Positions 33,864 to 43,246 of a stretch of DNA of 64,000 nucleotides are shown here, in pieces. The notes beneath the pieces were generated by a model, which did not search any database, was not told where the DNA came from, and was given only the letters and a program-made list of their open reading frames with translations. A program made the position numbers and the translations under genes. Origin of the DNA: Chryseobacterium sp. ISL-80 (lineage in GTDB: Bacteria > Bacillota > Bacilli > Bacillales > Cytobacillaceae); NCBI GenBank assembly GCA_018613055.1, contig JAGGQZ010000008.1, positions 98,145 through 162,144 on the forward strand, written 5' to 3'. The number at the start of each line of letters is the position of its first letter. Position 1 is the first letter of the stretch.

Positions 33864-35057
33864 TTAAAATTTAAGTAAATGACCTAGTTTGCTGTGTTTT
33901 GTTTTTAAGTAGTTTTCGTTTTCTTCCCTTGCTGGCATCTGGATGGGCACCCGGTCGACGACTTCAAGGCCATAACCCTTAAGTCCTCTTATTTTCCTAG
34001 GATTGTTGGTGAGCAGTTTAATTTGCTTGATGCCAAGGTCTTTTAAAATCTGTGCTCCAATCCCGTATTCGCGAAGGTCAGCACCGAAGCCGAGTTTTTC
34101 ATTGGCCTCCACAGTATCGTAGCCCTCTTCCTGCAGCTTATAGGCCCGCAGCTTATTCATCAGGCCAATGCCCCTGCCTTCCTGGCGCAAGTACAAAAGG
34201 ACGCCGCGCCCTTCTTCGTTGATTTGGGTTAGTGCGGCATGCAGCTGCGGCCCGCAGTCACAGCGATACGAACCGAATACATCCCCGGTCAGGCACTCAG
34301 AATGGACCCGTACCAGAACCGGCTCATCCGGGTCGATGTCCCCTTTCACAAGGGCAACATGTTCTTTATCATCCACGACATTCGAATATCCGACAGCCTT
34401 GAACATTCCGAATTCGGTCGGGAGATTGATTTCAACCTCTCTTTGAATCAGCTTGTCCTTACGGTTCCGGTACTGGATAAGGTCTTTGATCGTGATCATC
34501 TTTAATTCGAACTGGTCTGCAATTTTGCGAAGCTGCGGCACCCTTGCCATTGTGCCGTCTTCATTCATGATTTCGCAAATAACGCCAGCCGGCTTGGCGC
34601 CGCACATTTTCGCCAGATCGACCGCTGCCTCCGTATGGCCGGCCCGCCTTAAGACGCCGCCTTTCTTGGCGACAAGCGGGAAGACGTGGCCAGGACGTTT
34701 GAAATCGGCAGCCTTTGACTCTGGATCAAGCATGCTGAGCACCGTGGCCGAGCGCTCAAACGCAGAAATCCCTGTCGTGGAGAACTTATGGTCGATACTA
34801 ACGGTAAATGCAGTACCATGTGGATCAGTGTTGCGAGAAACCATCGGCATCAGGTCGAGCCTTTGTGCCAATTCTGTTTCAATTGGAACACAGATCAACC
34901 CCCGGCCATGCGTCGCCATGAAGTTAATAACATCGGGTGTTGCCTTCTCAGCCAGCGCGATAAAATCCCCTTCATTCTCCCGGTCCTCGTCATCACAAAC
35001 GATGACTACCTTTCCTTGCATGAGTTCATATATAGCCTCTTCAATCGGATCAAACAT
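33864..35057 (-). CDS. ribBA: Bifunctional DHBP synthase / GTP cyclohydrolase II
   Basis: A 397-residue fusion. The N-terminal half (about 1-200) is 3,4-dihydroxy-2-butanone-4-phosphate synthase, with [11 protein letters not shown] and [10 protein letters not shown]. The C-terminal half is GTP cyclohydrolase II, with its zinc site [15 protein letters not shown] and [13 protein letters not shown] 35057 has AGGGTG six bases upstream; the earlier in-frame starts are too close to it. This is the normal Firmicute arrangement. Both enzymes feed ribH. Confidence 0.96.
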   Translation of the reverse strand: MFDPIEEAIYELMQGKVVIVCDDEDRENEGDFIALAEKATPDVINFMATHGRGLICVPIETELAQRLDLMPMVSRNTDPHGTAFTVSIDHKFSTTGISAFERSATVLSMLDPESKAADFKRPGHVFPLVAKKGGVLRRAGHTEAAVDLAKMCGAKPAGVICEIMNEDGTMARVPQLRKIADQFELKMITIKDLIQYRNRKDKLIQREVEINLPTEFGMFKAVGYSNVVDDKEHVALVKGDIDPDEPVLVRVHSECLTGDVFGSYRCDCGPQLHAALTQINEEGRGVLLYLRQEGRGIGLMNKLRAYKLQEEGYDTVEANEKLGFGADLREYGIGAQILKDLGIKQIKLLTNNPRKIRGLKGYGLEVVDRVPIQMPAREENENYLKTKHSKLGHLLKF

Positions 35058-35068
35058 TTTCATCACCC

Positions 35069-35725
35069 TCACATAAACCCGTTATCCTCTAGGAATTGGG
35101 CTGTAATATTGCTTCCTTTTTTTGGAGCTGCTGGAACCTGGTTACTCAAGAAGTGCCCTACATATTTGCCGATCATGTCACATTCTATATTGACGATATC
35201 GCCTTTATCCTTGAAGCCAAGCACTGTGTCAGAAAGTGTCAGCGGAATCAGCGACAATGTCAGGCTGTCTTCCGATATCCCGAAAACAGTCAGGCTTGTA
35301 CCATCAACTGCGACAGAGCCTTTCATGATGACGTATTTCAGCAATTCGGGATCAAGCTGGATTTCATAATACACTGCGTTTTCAACTTGGGTTTTCCCTT
35401 TGATGACCCCGACTCCATCCACATGGCCGGCGACAAAATGACCGCCGAACCGGCCTCCGGCTGCCATCGCTCTTTCCAGGTTCACCTTTGAGCCTCTCCT
35501 GACGGTTTTCAGGCTCGAAGCTTTTACCGTCTCCGGCATCACATCTACTGAAAACCGGTTTTCGGAAAAGGACGTGACAGTCAGGCATACTCCGTTGACG
35601 GCAATACTGTCACCAAGATGGACATCTGTCAGGACTTTTTTCGCGTCAATTGTCAGCACAAAAGATTCCCCGCTGTGCTGGATATTTGCAACAGTCCCGA
35701 TTTCCTCAATAATCCCTGTAAACAT
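35069..35725 (-). CDS. ribE: Riboflavin synthase
   Basis: Dismutates two lumazines to riboflavin; 218 residues made of two homologous beta-barrel halves. Each half has a [10 protein letters not shown] / [11 protein letters not shown] type landmark and the [11 protein letters not shown] / [11 protein letters not shown] pair, visible as an internal repeat about 97 residues apart. It sits between ribD and ribBA with short gaps. Confidence 0.96.
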   Translation of the reverse strand: MFTGIIEEIGTVANIQHSGESFVLTIDAKKVLTDVHLGDSIAVNGVCLTVTSFSENRFSVDVMPETVKASSLKTVRRGSKVNLERAMAAGGRFGGHFVAGHVDGVGVIKGKTQVENAVYYEIQLDPELLKYVIMKGSVAVDGTSLTVFGISEDSLTLSLIPLTLSDTVLGFKDKGDIVNIECDMIGKYVGHFLSNQVPAAPKKGSNITAQFLEDNGFM

Positions 35726-35737
35726 ATTAACCTCCCT

Positions 35738-36826
35738 CTAGACCGGCTCAGCAATGATCCGGATATCCTGGCCGATTTGTTTTACATCGGTGATTTTCAA
35801 GGGAACTGTTTCCTCCAGACAGGCAATGCCTTCGCCTCCATATGCTGACGGAGCATTTCTGCCGCCGATCAGCTTTGGCGCGATATAGGTAATCACCCGC
35901 TGAAAAGCCTTCTCCCTTAAAAAACTGCCATGGACCTCGGCACCGCCTTCAACATACAGAGAAGTGATGCCGCGCTCCCCCAGTTTTCCCAGCATTTCTT
36001 TGATCCCGACTTTCGCAGATTCTAACTTGATGATTTTGATGCCTTGTTCTTCAAATTGTTTTACCCTTTCAGGCTCGGCACCAGATCCTGTCACGATGAT
36101 GGTCTGTGCTGCCTGGTCAAGGATCAGCCCCGATTCCCATGGCGTTCTCAGGGTGGAATCCAGTATTACGCGAATCGGATTTTTCCCTCCGGTCTCAAGC
36201 CGTGTCGTCAGGCTTGGGTTATCTTTAATGACCGTGTTGACTCCAACGAGAATGGCATCCTGTGTATGGCGGAAGTGATGGACGTCCTTGCGTGCTTCCT
36301 CACCGGTGATCCATTTACTCTCACCTGCCACTGTTGCGATTTTTCCATCAAGGCTGGTGGCTGACTTCAAGGTTACATATGGAAGTCCCGTGCTTATGTA
36401 ATGAAAAAACACCTTATTAAGAGCAATAGCTTCGTCCGCTAATAATCCAACCTCAACCTCTATTCCGGCCTCACGCATCTTTTTGATTCCTGCTCCGCCG
36501 ACGAGCGGATTAGGGTCAACCGAAGCCACAAACACCTTTTTGATACCCGACTCTATGACAAGATTCGAACATGGCGGCGTCTTCCCGAAATGGCTGCACG
36601 GCTCCAGTGTCACATAGAGAGTCGCTCCATTCGCTTTCTCACCTGCCATCCGGATCGCATGGACCTCAGCATGCGGCTCGCCTGCCTTCAAATGGGCGCC
36701 CATGCCAATGATCTGCCCCTCTTTTACAAGCACAGCGCCAACCTGGGGATTCGGGGAGGTTTGTCCTTCCGCTGCCCTTGCGAGATTGATGGCAAGGGCC
36801 ATATAGTCTTGATTCTTCACCTTCAT
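35738..36826 (-). CDS. ribD: Riboflavin deaminase/reductase
   Basis: A 362-residue bifunctional enzyme. The N-terminal deaminase has the zinc motif HAEVHAIRM and PCSHFGKTPPC (about 50-85); the C-terminal reductase (about 145-362) has SLDGKIATVAGESKWI and TSLYVEGGAEVHGSFL. It is the first gene of ribD-ribE-ribBA-ribH, 125 bases downstream of the FMN aptamer. GAGG lies close to the ATG. Confidence 0.96.
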   Translation of the reverse strand: MKVKNQDYMALAINLARAAEGQTSPNPQVGAVLVKEGQIIGMGAHLKAGEPHAEVHAIRMAGEKANGATLYVTLEPCSHFGKTPPCSNLVIESGIKKVFVASVDPNPLVGGAGIKKMREAGIEVEVGLLADEAIALNKVFFHYISTGLPYVTLKSATSLDGKIATVAGESKWITGEEARKDVHHFRHTQDAILVGVNTVIKDNPSLTTRLETGGKNPIRVILDSTLRTPWESGLILDQAAQTIIVTGSGAEPERVKQFEEQGIKIIKLESAKVGIKEMLGKLGERGITSLYVEGGAEVHGSFLREKAFQRVITYIAPKLIGGRNAPSAYGGEGIACLEETVPLKITDVKQIGQDIRIIAEPV

Positions 36827-36840
36827 CCCTTCCTCTTTTT

Positions 36841-36882
36841 AAAAAAATAAAAAGACCCCGAAACATAAGCGCTTCGGGGTCC
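36841..36882 (-). terminator. Terminator of the FMN riboswitch
   Basis: GACCCCGAA (36854-36862) pairs with TTCGGGGTC (36873-36881), followed on the minus strand by a long T-rich tract. One arm is complementary to the 5' strand of the aptamer (TTCGGGG), giving a natural antiterminator. Confidence 0.9.
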
Positions 36883-36951
36883 TAAAAAAGACAATATCAA
36901 ACTAGAGGGTAAAAAAAGGTATACTGCTCCCTTGTTTCTAATCCTCGTTTT

Positions 36952-37096
36952 TTCCTTCTCCCATCCAGACTTTAACTGTCGGCCCTGGAGTTTCACCAGA
37001 TCCACCGTTTAACAAATGTTAACCGGGTCACGGACTAAGAAGCACAGGCTTGGCTTCATCACCGCCGGTTGGGAATTTCACCCGACCCCGAAGGAA
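36952..37096 (-). promoter_or_regulatory. FMN riboswitch (RFN element)
   Basis: Read leftward, the element starts TTCCTTCGGGGTCGGGTGAA and runs through the conserved AACCGGCGGTGATGAAGCC, AGCCCGCG-like AAGCCTGTGC, GGTGGATCTGGTGAAACTCC and GGGCCGACAGTTAAAGTCTG to GGAGAAGGAA. The ends pair as P1. All six arms of the RFN fold are present. FMN should cause termination at 36841-36882 and shut off ribD-ribH. Confidence 0.97.
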
Positions 37097-37113
37097 TATA
37101 TTAAGTTAGTGAC

Positions 37114-37119
37114 ATTATA
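37114..37119 (-). promoter_or_regulatory. -10 box of the rib operon promoter
   Basis: TATAAT on the minus strand lies about 17 bases before the FMN aptamer. A -35 match is weak (TTTTCT at 18 bases). It is the only plausible promoter upstream of the leader. Confidence 0.5.
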
Positions 37120-37155
37120 CAGAACATGTTCATAAATAGAAAACAAAATGGCCTG

Positions 37156-37497
37156 TTATTTTTTCATCAGTTTCTCAATTGTCGTCAACAGTTCATCGAT
37201 CACTTCGTTGTCACCTTCCTGAATCCGTTCAACGATGCACGATTTCATATGGCCTTCAAGCAGCAGCTTAGCCACGCTGTTCAATGCCGCCTGAGTCGCA
37301 GAAATTTGGGTGATCACGTCGTCACAATACGTATCTCTTTCAATAAGGCCTTTTATGCCGCGTATTTGTCCTTCTATCCGATTCAATCTCGTGACAAGAT
37401 TTTTTTTCGTTTTTTCAGAGTGATGGCTTTTTCGCTCTGATGAGCAGCAGCTGTCCGCACAGTCAGCCGGGTGTACTTCGGGCTCTAAAATGTCCAT
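37156..37497 (-). CDS. csoR: CsoR-family metal-sensing repressor with Cys/His-rich N-terminus
   Basis: A 113-residue helical repressor. The copper-binding triad of CsoR is intact: Cys58 (TYCDD), His83 and Cys87 (EGHMKSC). The first 30 residues add Cys13, Cys17, Cys18 and three histidines, which B. subtilis CsoR lacks. AAAGGGGG correctly spaces ATG 37497, so the extension is real. No copA or copZ is adjacent. The triad favours Cu(I); a related thiol or formaldehyde sensor cannot be fully excluded. Confidence 0.85.
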   Translation of the reverse strand: MDILEPEVHPADCADSCCSSERKSHHSEKTKKNLVTRLNRIEGQIRGIKGLIERDTYCDDVITQISATQAALNSVAKLLLEGHMKSCIVERIQEGDNEVIDELLTTIEKLMKK

Positions 37498-37660
37498 CTA
37501 AAAACCCCCTTTTACATCTTTTGCTTATATCTTATCATACCCCCACACAGTAAATAATCGCAAATTCACATCAACTCTTACATATAAAACGTTTTAAAAG
37601 GAATAACTATTTTTAACGAATATATTATTAAAGTTTGCTATTAAGCAAAAAAGTGGTGTG

Positions 37661-39151
37661 ATGATGAAAAAATTCCGGCTTCCTGCATCTAATAGCGAGA
37701 AAAAAGAAATTCATTGCAGTGGATATGAAAAACTAAAGGCTGTCTTTCAGCATACCGCTGACTTTAAAGAGTTTGAATTTAAAAGGGGAAACTATACTTT
37801 GCGGTTTTGTTTCCTTGAAACCATGGTGTCACAGGAAAAGTTCAAGGAGCTTTTATTGATTCCTTTATTGGCTGAAGATTCTCAGGTCACACCAGACGAA
37901 CTTAAGTTGTTGAATGGTATACGGGCGGATACTCAGAAAAACATGATCAGCGGCATTCTAAGTGGCGGATATGTTTTATTCTTATGCGAACGTGATGAAG
38001 GATGGCTATTCACATTCCCTAAAGATATCCAACGTGCCATACAGGAACCGATAAATGAATCAGTGGTTCGCGGCGCGCATGATGGCTTCGTTGAAAAACT
38101 TGAAACAAATATCAGTCAGCTAAGGCTTAGAATTAAAAATCCAGAGTTCACGGTTAACTACCATGAGTTAGGCGATAAGACCAAAACCAAAGTAGCTGTC
38201 ATTTTTATGAAGGGGATAGCTGACCAGAATATCGTTGATGAAGTTGAAAGAAGGCTTTCCTATATTTCGACCGACATGGTACTAAGTCCTGGTTATATTG
38301 AGGAGTTCATTGAGGACGATCCGTTTTCTTTATTTCCACAGCTCATCAACACGGAAAGGCCGGATCGGGCAATGGCTAATTTAATGGAAGGCAGGATCAT
38401 CATCATTGGTGATGGCAGTCCGACAGCCTTGATATTGCCAATCACTTTTTTTGCATTCTATCAGTCATCGGATGATTATAACAGTCGGTGGATTCCTTCT
38501 ACATTCATCCGTTTGTTGAGGTATGTCAGCTTCCTTATCGCCATCACATTGCCTGCCTTTTACATCGCAATTATTGCTTTTCACCTTGAAGTCATCCCTC
38601 ATGAGTTAATTCTTCCATTAAAGGGATCAATAGAAGGAATACCCTATCCTCCTCTTTTGGAGGCTTTCTTCATGGAGATAACGATTGAATTGATCAGGGA
38701 AGCTGGGATCAGGCTTCCGAGACCGATCGGACAAACCATCGGAATTGTTGGAGGTCTGGTCATAGGTGATGCTGTTGTAAGCGCAGGATTGATTTCTAAT
38801 ATCATGATTGTCATCGTCGCTGTCACTGCGATATCTGCGTTTGTCGTTCCTTCCAATGAAATGAGTACGGCCGTCCGGCTGATCCGGTTTCCCCTAATGG
38901 TTGCGGCTGCAATATTAGGTTTCGTGGGACTAACTTTTGGCCTGATATTCGTCTTCATTAAACTGTGCAAGCTTGAATCTTTCGGAGTCCCATATTTTTC
39001 GCCATTGGCTCCATTGCAGGTCAAGGATCTTAAGGACACATTTTTGAGAATGCCACTTTGGAAAATGGATGAGCGTCCGCGCAATTCACATGCTGTAAAC
39101 ACCAAGAGACAGCGGGACTCTAGAGGATGGAAGACAAATGAACCGAGATAA
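37661..39151 (+). CDS. Spore germination receptor, A subunit (GerA family)
   Basis: A 496-residue inner-spore-membrane protein. An N-terminal soluble region of about 240 residues precedes a hydrophobic C-terminal half with around five helices; the family segment PFSLFPQLINTERPDRAMANLMEGRI-type region spans about 222-247, followed by PTALILPITFFAFYQS and RPIGQTIGIVGGLVIGDAVV. It starts with GTGATGATG; ATG 37661 follows a weak GTGGTG site. First gene of a complete A-B-C receptor operon that senses a nutrient germinant. Confidence 0.93.
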   Translation: MMKKFRLPASNSEKKEIHCSGYEKLKAVFQHTADFKEFEFKRGNYTLRFCFLETMVSQEKFKELLLIPLLAEDSQVTPDELKLLNGIRADTQKNMISGILSGGYVLFLCERDEGWLFTFPKDIQRAIQEPINESVVRGAHDGFVEKLETNISQLRLRIKNPEFTVNYHELGDKTKTKVAVIFMKGIADQNIVDEVERRLSYISTDMVLSPGYIEEFIEDDPFSLFPQLINTERPDRAMANLMEGRIIIIGDGSPTALILPITFFAFYQSSDDYNSRWIPSTFIRLLRYVSFLIAITLPAFYIAIIAFHLEVIPHELILPLKGSIEGIPYPPLLEAFFMEITIELIREAGIRLPRPIGQTIGIVGGLVIGDAVVSAGLISNIMIVIVAVTAISAFVVPSNEMSTAVRLIRFPLMVAAAILGFVGLTFGLIFVFIKLCKLESFGVPYFSPLAPLQVKDLKDTFLRMPLWKMDERPRNSHAVNTKRQRDSRGWKTNEPR

Positions 39152-40250
39152 AGATACGATTACCCATCAGCAATTTTTCTTTTTGATCATCCAGACACAG
39201 TTGGGTGTAGGTGCCCTTTCATTGCCCTATCAAATGCATAAATCTGCGCAGTCAGATGGATGGATTTCGGTACTTCTGGCCGGCCTTTTGCTTCAAGGAG
39301 TCTTATTAATGTATTTCATGCTTTTAAAAAAATTCATGTCTAAAAACATCCTTGATATTTCAGCGTTTCTGTTAGGCAGGAAGATTGGTAAACTAATTTC
39401 TCTTTTCTATATGCTATATTTCATCAGTGTCGGAAGTCTGATTCTTGTGCTCTATACCAGAGTTATCGATCGCTGGATCCTTCCCTATACTCCAAATTGG
39501 GTAATCGGCGGTTTGCTTGTGCTGGCCGGAATCTATTTAAGTGTAGGTGGATTGAAAATCCTGGCCCGGTTTTACACATTGGTCACACCGCTTATCCTTT
39601 TGCTCTTGCTGCTTGTTTCCTACACGTTGAAGGATTCGAACATTTATTATTTGTTACCGATCGGACAAGCTGGCATCAAAGATATTGTCATTGGCAGTAA
39701 AGACGCGATCCTTTCCATGCTGGGGTTTGAAATCATCCTCCTCACTTTTCCAATGGTATCAGGAACGACACGTCAAAAATTCAAGGCAGTATCCTTTGCT
39801 AACCTGTTCAGTACCATACTCTATGCCTATGTAGTTATCATCAGTTTCATTTACTTCAGCCCGGCTGAAATAAAAATATTGCCAGAACCGCTTTTGTATA
39901 TCTTAAAATCTTATACGTTCAAACTCATTGAACGAACGGATTTACTATTTCTGTCAATTTGGATATTCCTTGTATTCACTTCTTTCTGCACTTACCTGTT
40001 TCTGGCCGCTGACTCTGCCGGTAAAATTTTTTATAAAATGGATCGACGGAAACTTGTGTATTGTTTGGCGTTTATCATTTATGGCTTTTCTTTTTTGCCT
40101 GAAATAGATATCAAATATTTAGATATCATGAGCAGTAATATCCCGAAGGCCAGTTTTATTTTCATCCTTTTCCCTGCCTTTTTACTCACCGTTTCATTCC
40201 TGTTCAAAAAATCCGAGCATGGAGGTAAGGCCAATGATCCGAATTCTTAA
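39138..40250 (+). CDS. Spore germination receptor, B subunit (GerB-type permease)
   Basis: A 370-residue membrane protein of the amino-acid permease-like GRAB family with ten helices; it begins with the QFFFLIIQTQLGVGALSLPY segment that marks the first helix. It overlaps the A subunit by 14 bases and the C subunit by 17 bases, so all three are translationally coupled. The B subunit is the likely germinant-binding component; which nutrient it recognises cannot be read. Confidence 0.93.
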   Translation: MNRDKDTITHQQFFFLIIQTQLGVGALSLPYQMHKSAQSDGWISVLLAGLLLQGVLLMYFMLLKKFMSKNILDISAFLLGRKIGKLISLFYMLYFISVGSLILVLYTRVIDRWILPYTPNWVIGGLLVLAGIYLSVGGLKILARFYTLVTPLILLLLLLVSYTLKDSNIYYLLPIGQAGIKDIVIGSKDAILSMLGFEIILLTFPMVSGTTRQKFKAVSFANLFSTILYAYVVIISFIYFSPAEIKILPEPLLYILKSYTFKLIERTDLLFLSIWIFLVFTSFCTYLFLAADSAGKIFYKMDRRKLVYCLAFIIYGFSFLPEIDIKYLDIMSSNIPKASFIFILFPAFLLTVSFLFKKSEHGGKANDPNS

Positions 40251-41358
40251 AACAGGCATTCTTGCTATTGTCACCCTTCTGTTGCTTAGTGCCTGCTGGG
40301 ATCAGCATTTATTGAAGGATGTAAAATTATTCATGGCGGCCAGCTTCGATTTGACGCCTGACGGAAAAATACTCGATGAGCTTACATCCCCAACCATAAA
40401 AAAGAATCAAGAGGGAGGAGGGGTCAGTGGATATACCATCAGCACTGGCATCGGGAATACACCAAGAGAGGCACGGGGGGACGTAGACAGAAAAGCTGAA
40501 AAGGTCTTTGATGCATCCAAACTAAGGGTGTTAATCATAGGGAATGAGCTCGCAAAGAAGGATATCTATTCTGTACTTGATTTATTCTATCGTGATCCCA
40601 AGAGTGCCCTAAGCGCCAAAGTAGTCGTAGCCGAGGGGATGGGTAAGGATTTGCTGCGAATAAATTTTGAAGAGGAGAAGGTCAGTTCTTATCTCTATGA
40701 TTTATTAGAGAGCCAGGAAATCGCTTCCCTCATTCCCGCGGAAAACATTCAATCGATCTGCGCGGAGATGTTTGATCCAGGAGAAGATTTCGTATTGCCT
40801 TTCCTTCGTCCATCAGAAGACAGGAAAACGGCCAGTGTTGAGGGTATTGCCTTATTTAACGACAGAAAATTCACTGGTCGGGTACTTACCGGGGAGGAGG
40901 CGGTTATTTTCCTATTGCTTGACGGCAATTCGGGAAAGTCGCCAAAATTCACAAAAAGAATAGCAGAAGGTGAAAGTTTCAATCCGCCACATTTTGTTTC
41001 TTTTACCGTAAAAAAAGCAAAGGAAACATTAGAGGTAAAAGTGAAAAACAATCGGGCTATTGCGAATATAAATTTAAAGTTAAAAATTGATATCACCGAC
41101 TACGCTAAGAACCAATTATACAATAAGCACGAAATTACAAAATTGAACAATAAACTATCTGAGATGCTGACCAATGATGCAGTAGCCGCAATTAAAACTC
41201 TTCAGGAAGCAAATAGTGATAGCTTGGGGATTGGCAGAAGACTAATTGCACTATACCCCGACTATTGGAAGCATGTAGATTGGAAAAAGGAATATCCAAA
41301 CGTGGTCATCACTCCAAAAGTCGATGTAGAAATTGTTGGACATGGAATCATAGATTAA
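40234..41358 (+). CDS. Spore germination receptor, C subunit lipoprotein
   Basis: A 374-residue Ger(x)C lipoprotein. The lipobox LLLSAC puts the lipidated residue at Cys21, followed by the WDQ motif typical of the family. ATG 40234 has GGAGG eight bases before it; the in-frame Met at 40219 is inside the B gene without a site. Domains I-III are recognisable by the family's regular alternation, including ALSAKVVVAEG. It anchors the receptor at the outer face of the inner spore membrane. Confidence 0.92.
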   Translation: MIRILKTGILAIVTLLLLSACWDQHLLKDVKLFMAASFDLTPDGKILDELTSPTIKKNQEGGGVSGYTISTGIGNTPREARGDVDRKAEKVFDASKLRVLIIGNELAKKDIYSVLDLFYRDPKSALSAKVVVAEGMGKDLLRINFEEEKVSSYLYDLLESQEIASLIPAENIQSICAEMFDPGEDFVLPFLRPSEDRKTASVEGIALFNDRKFTGRVLTGEEAVIFLLLDGNSGKSPKFTKRIAEGESFNPPHFVSFTVKKAKETLEVKVKNNRAIANINLKLKIDITDYAKNQLYNKHEITKLNNKLSEMLTNDAVAAIKTLQEANSDSLGIGRRLIALYPDYWKHVDWKKEYPNVVITPKVDVEIVGHGIID

Positions 41359-41382
41359 ACTTGATTCCAACAGGAAATAACA

Positions 41383-41436
41383 AAATACTCCTATTGAGCT
41401 TCCGAATCTAAAGAAGATCAATAAGGAGTATTTTTT
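41383..41436. terminator. Bidirectional terminator after the germination operon
   Basis: AATACTCCTATTGA (41384-41397) pairs with TCAATAAGGAGTATT (41418-41432), flanked by A and T runs. It also ends the minus-strand small gene. Confidence 0.85.
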
Positions 41437-41439
41437 AAG

Positions 41440-41640
41440 TTAAACCTGACTATTTTCATTTCTATTTTGCAAAACCAACAACATCTCCCGTGAAATCCCG
41501 GCCGCGAACAGGCAGCCTAAAAGAAGTGCCAATGTGCCGTACAAAGGGTCTGTCACCTTGGAAAAAATCAGTTGGACATAGAAGTAAAATCCTGCTCCGA
41601 TGGCTACAATGAATAAGGAATTCCAAACGTATCGGTACAT
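41440..41640 (-). CDS. Small membrane protein, 66 residues
   Basis: ATG 41640 with GAGGAGG six bases upstream. Two membrane helices (about 8-27 and 35-53) are separated by a short FSKVTDPLYG loop, ending in a polar tail. No family recognised; the size and layout fit many small Bacillus membrane proteins expressed in sporulation or stress. It faces the dacB gene divergently. Confidence 0.72.
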   Translation of the reverse strand: MYRYVWNSLFIVAIGAGFYFYVQLIFSKVTDPLYGTLALLLGCLFAAGISREMLLVLQNRNENSQV

Positions 41641-41732
41641 ATTTTTCCTCCTCAACCTTCTATTAATTTAAACATTATCATAGACTCTACTAGTTGTTTA
41701 TTGGGAAAATTCCTGTCGAAAACAGAAGAGTT

Positions 41733-43235
41733 ATGAAGGGAATGAACGAAAAATTGAAACAAAAAACCACATTCATCGTCCTGTTCATGTTTGTTAGCAT
41801 TTTAGCCTTCATTCCGTTTTTCTATACGGATGAACCTCCTGCTCAGGCTGTTTCATCACCGGTTGATTTGCCAGAGGTAATTAATGATTTTATTGTAAAT
41901 GAACGGATTCTTGAGGGGGCATTGGCGGGTATCAGCATAAGGTCAGCCGAGGACGGAAAGCTGCTGTATGAGCATAACGGAGAGATTCGAATGCAGCCGG
42001 CTTCTGTCCTGAAGCTGTTCACTGCCGCTGCATCACTGTCAGTTTTAGGGGAGGATTATCGCTTTACTACCGAAGTTTTGACAGCTGGTAAAATAGCTGG
42101 CAGCACTCTATCAGGAGATCTTTATTTAAAAGGTGGAGGCGATCCGACACTACTTCCAGCTGATTTTGCTGAAATGGCCAAAAAACTGAAGAAGAAAGGA
42201 ATCCTGAAGATAGATGGGGATGTTGTCACCGATGACAGCTGGTATGATGATATTCGTTATTCTGAGGATCTAACCTGGAATGACGAGCATCAGTATTATG
42301 GAGCGCAAATTTCGGCACTGACAGCCTCACCGAATCAGGACTATGACGCCGGAACAGTGATAGTCTCCATTTCCCCGGGTAAAAAAGACACGGCCGCCAA
42401 GATTTCGCTCGAGCCTGATACAGATTTTGTCACAATCGTTAATGAAACTAAAACAGTCGAAAACAAAGGAAAACAGAATATCCACATCGAACGAGAGCAT
42501 GGCACAAATACCATTGTCGTAAAAGGGACGATTCCTGCTGATTCGCAAGCGCTAAGGGAATGGGTAGCCGTCTGGGATCCAACGCGATATGCCGGAACCC
42601 TTTTTAAGAAAGCCCTGGAGGACCAGGGAATACAGATTGTTGGGAAAATAAAAGACGGCGAGGCAACAGATGACATGCCGGTATTAATTTTTCACAAATC
42701 CATGCCCCTTGCTGACCTGATGGTACCCTTCATGAAGCTCAGCAATAATGGCCATGCCGAAGCGCTCGTGAAGGAATTGGGCAAAGCCGTCCACGGTGAC
42801 GGAAGCTGGGAAAAAGGCCTTGAGGTTATGGCTGAGGAACTGAAAAGTTTCGGTATCGATACACACCAAATCTTAATCCGTGACGGTTCAGGTATATCCC
42901 ACGTGAACTTAATTCCGGCAAATGAAATCACAAAACTACTTTATGAAGTGCAGGGGGAGAAATGGTTTCCTGTTTTCAAGGATTCCCTTCCAGCTGCCGG
43001 AGCAAAGGACAGGATGGTTGGCGGGACGATGCGAAACAGACTGAAAGAAGAGGCAAAGTTAGTTACTGTTCAGGCCAAAACCGGCTCGCTAACAGGAGTA
43101 AGCACCCTCGCAGGTTATGTGGAAAAGCCTGGCGGAGAGACTCTTATTTTTACGATTATGCTGAATAATCTGCTGGATGACAGGGACGGCAGGAAAGTTG
43201 AGGATCAAATCGTTAGAATACTTTCAGGACAATGA
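41733..43235 (+). CDS. dacB: D-alanyl-D-alanine carboxypeptidase/endopeptidase (PBP4, S13)
   Basis: A 500-residue penicillin-binding protein of the S13 family with an N-terminal membrane anchor or signal (about 10-28). The active-site motifs are SVLKLF (SxxK), KLSNNGHAEALVKEL (SxN) and KTGSLTGV (KTG) near the C-terminus; the PBP4-type insertion of about 200 residues lies between the first two. ATG 41733 is favoured, with ATG 41742 possible; neither has a strong ribosome binding site. Trims cell-wall cross-links. Confidence 0.9.
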   Translation: MKGMNEKLKQKTTFIVLFMFVSILAFIPFFYTDEPPAQAVSSPVDLPEVINDFIVNERILEGALAGISIRSAEDGKLLYEHNGEIRMQPASVLKLFTAAASLSVLGEDYRFTTEVLTAGKIAGSTLSGDLYLKGGGDPTLLPADFAEMAKKLKKKGILKIDGDVVTDDSWYDDIRYSEDLTWNDEHQYYGAQISALTASPNQDYDAGTVIVSISPGKKDTAAKISLEPDTDFVTIVNETKTVENKGKQNIHIEREHGTNTIVVKGTIPADSQALREWVAVWDPTRYAGTLFKKALEDQGIQIVGKIKDGEATDDMPVLIFHKSMPLADLMVPFMKLSNNGHAEALVKELGKAVHGDGSWEKGLEVMAEELKSFGIDTHQILIRDGSGISHVNLIPANEITKLLYEVQGEKWFPVFKDSLPAAGAKDRMVGGTMRNRLKEEAKLVTVQAKTGSLTGVSTLAGYVEKPGGETLIFTIMLNNLLDDRDGRKVEDQIVRILSGQ

Positions 43236-43246
43236 ATAAAGCTTGA

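Noticed and set aside
37122..37131. GAACATGTTC as a LexA box next to the rib leader
   Set aside because: The Bacillus LexA site needs GAAC and GTTC separated by four bases; here the gap is two. The palindrome is unremarkable in this context.
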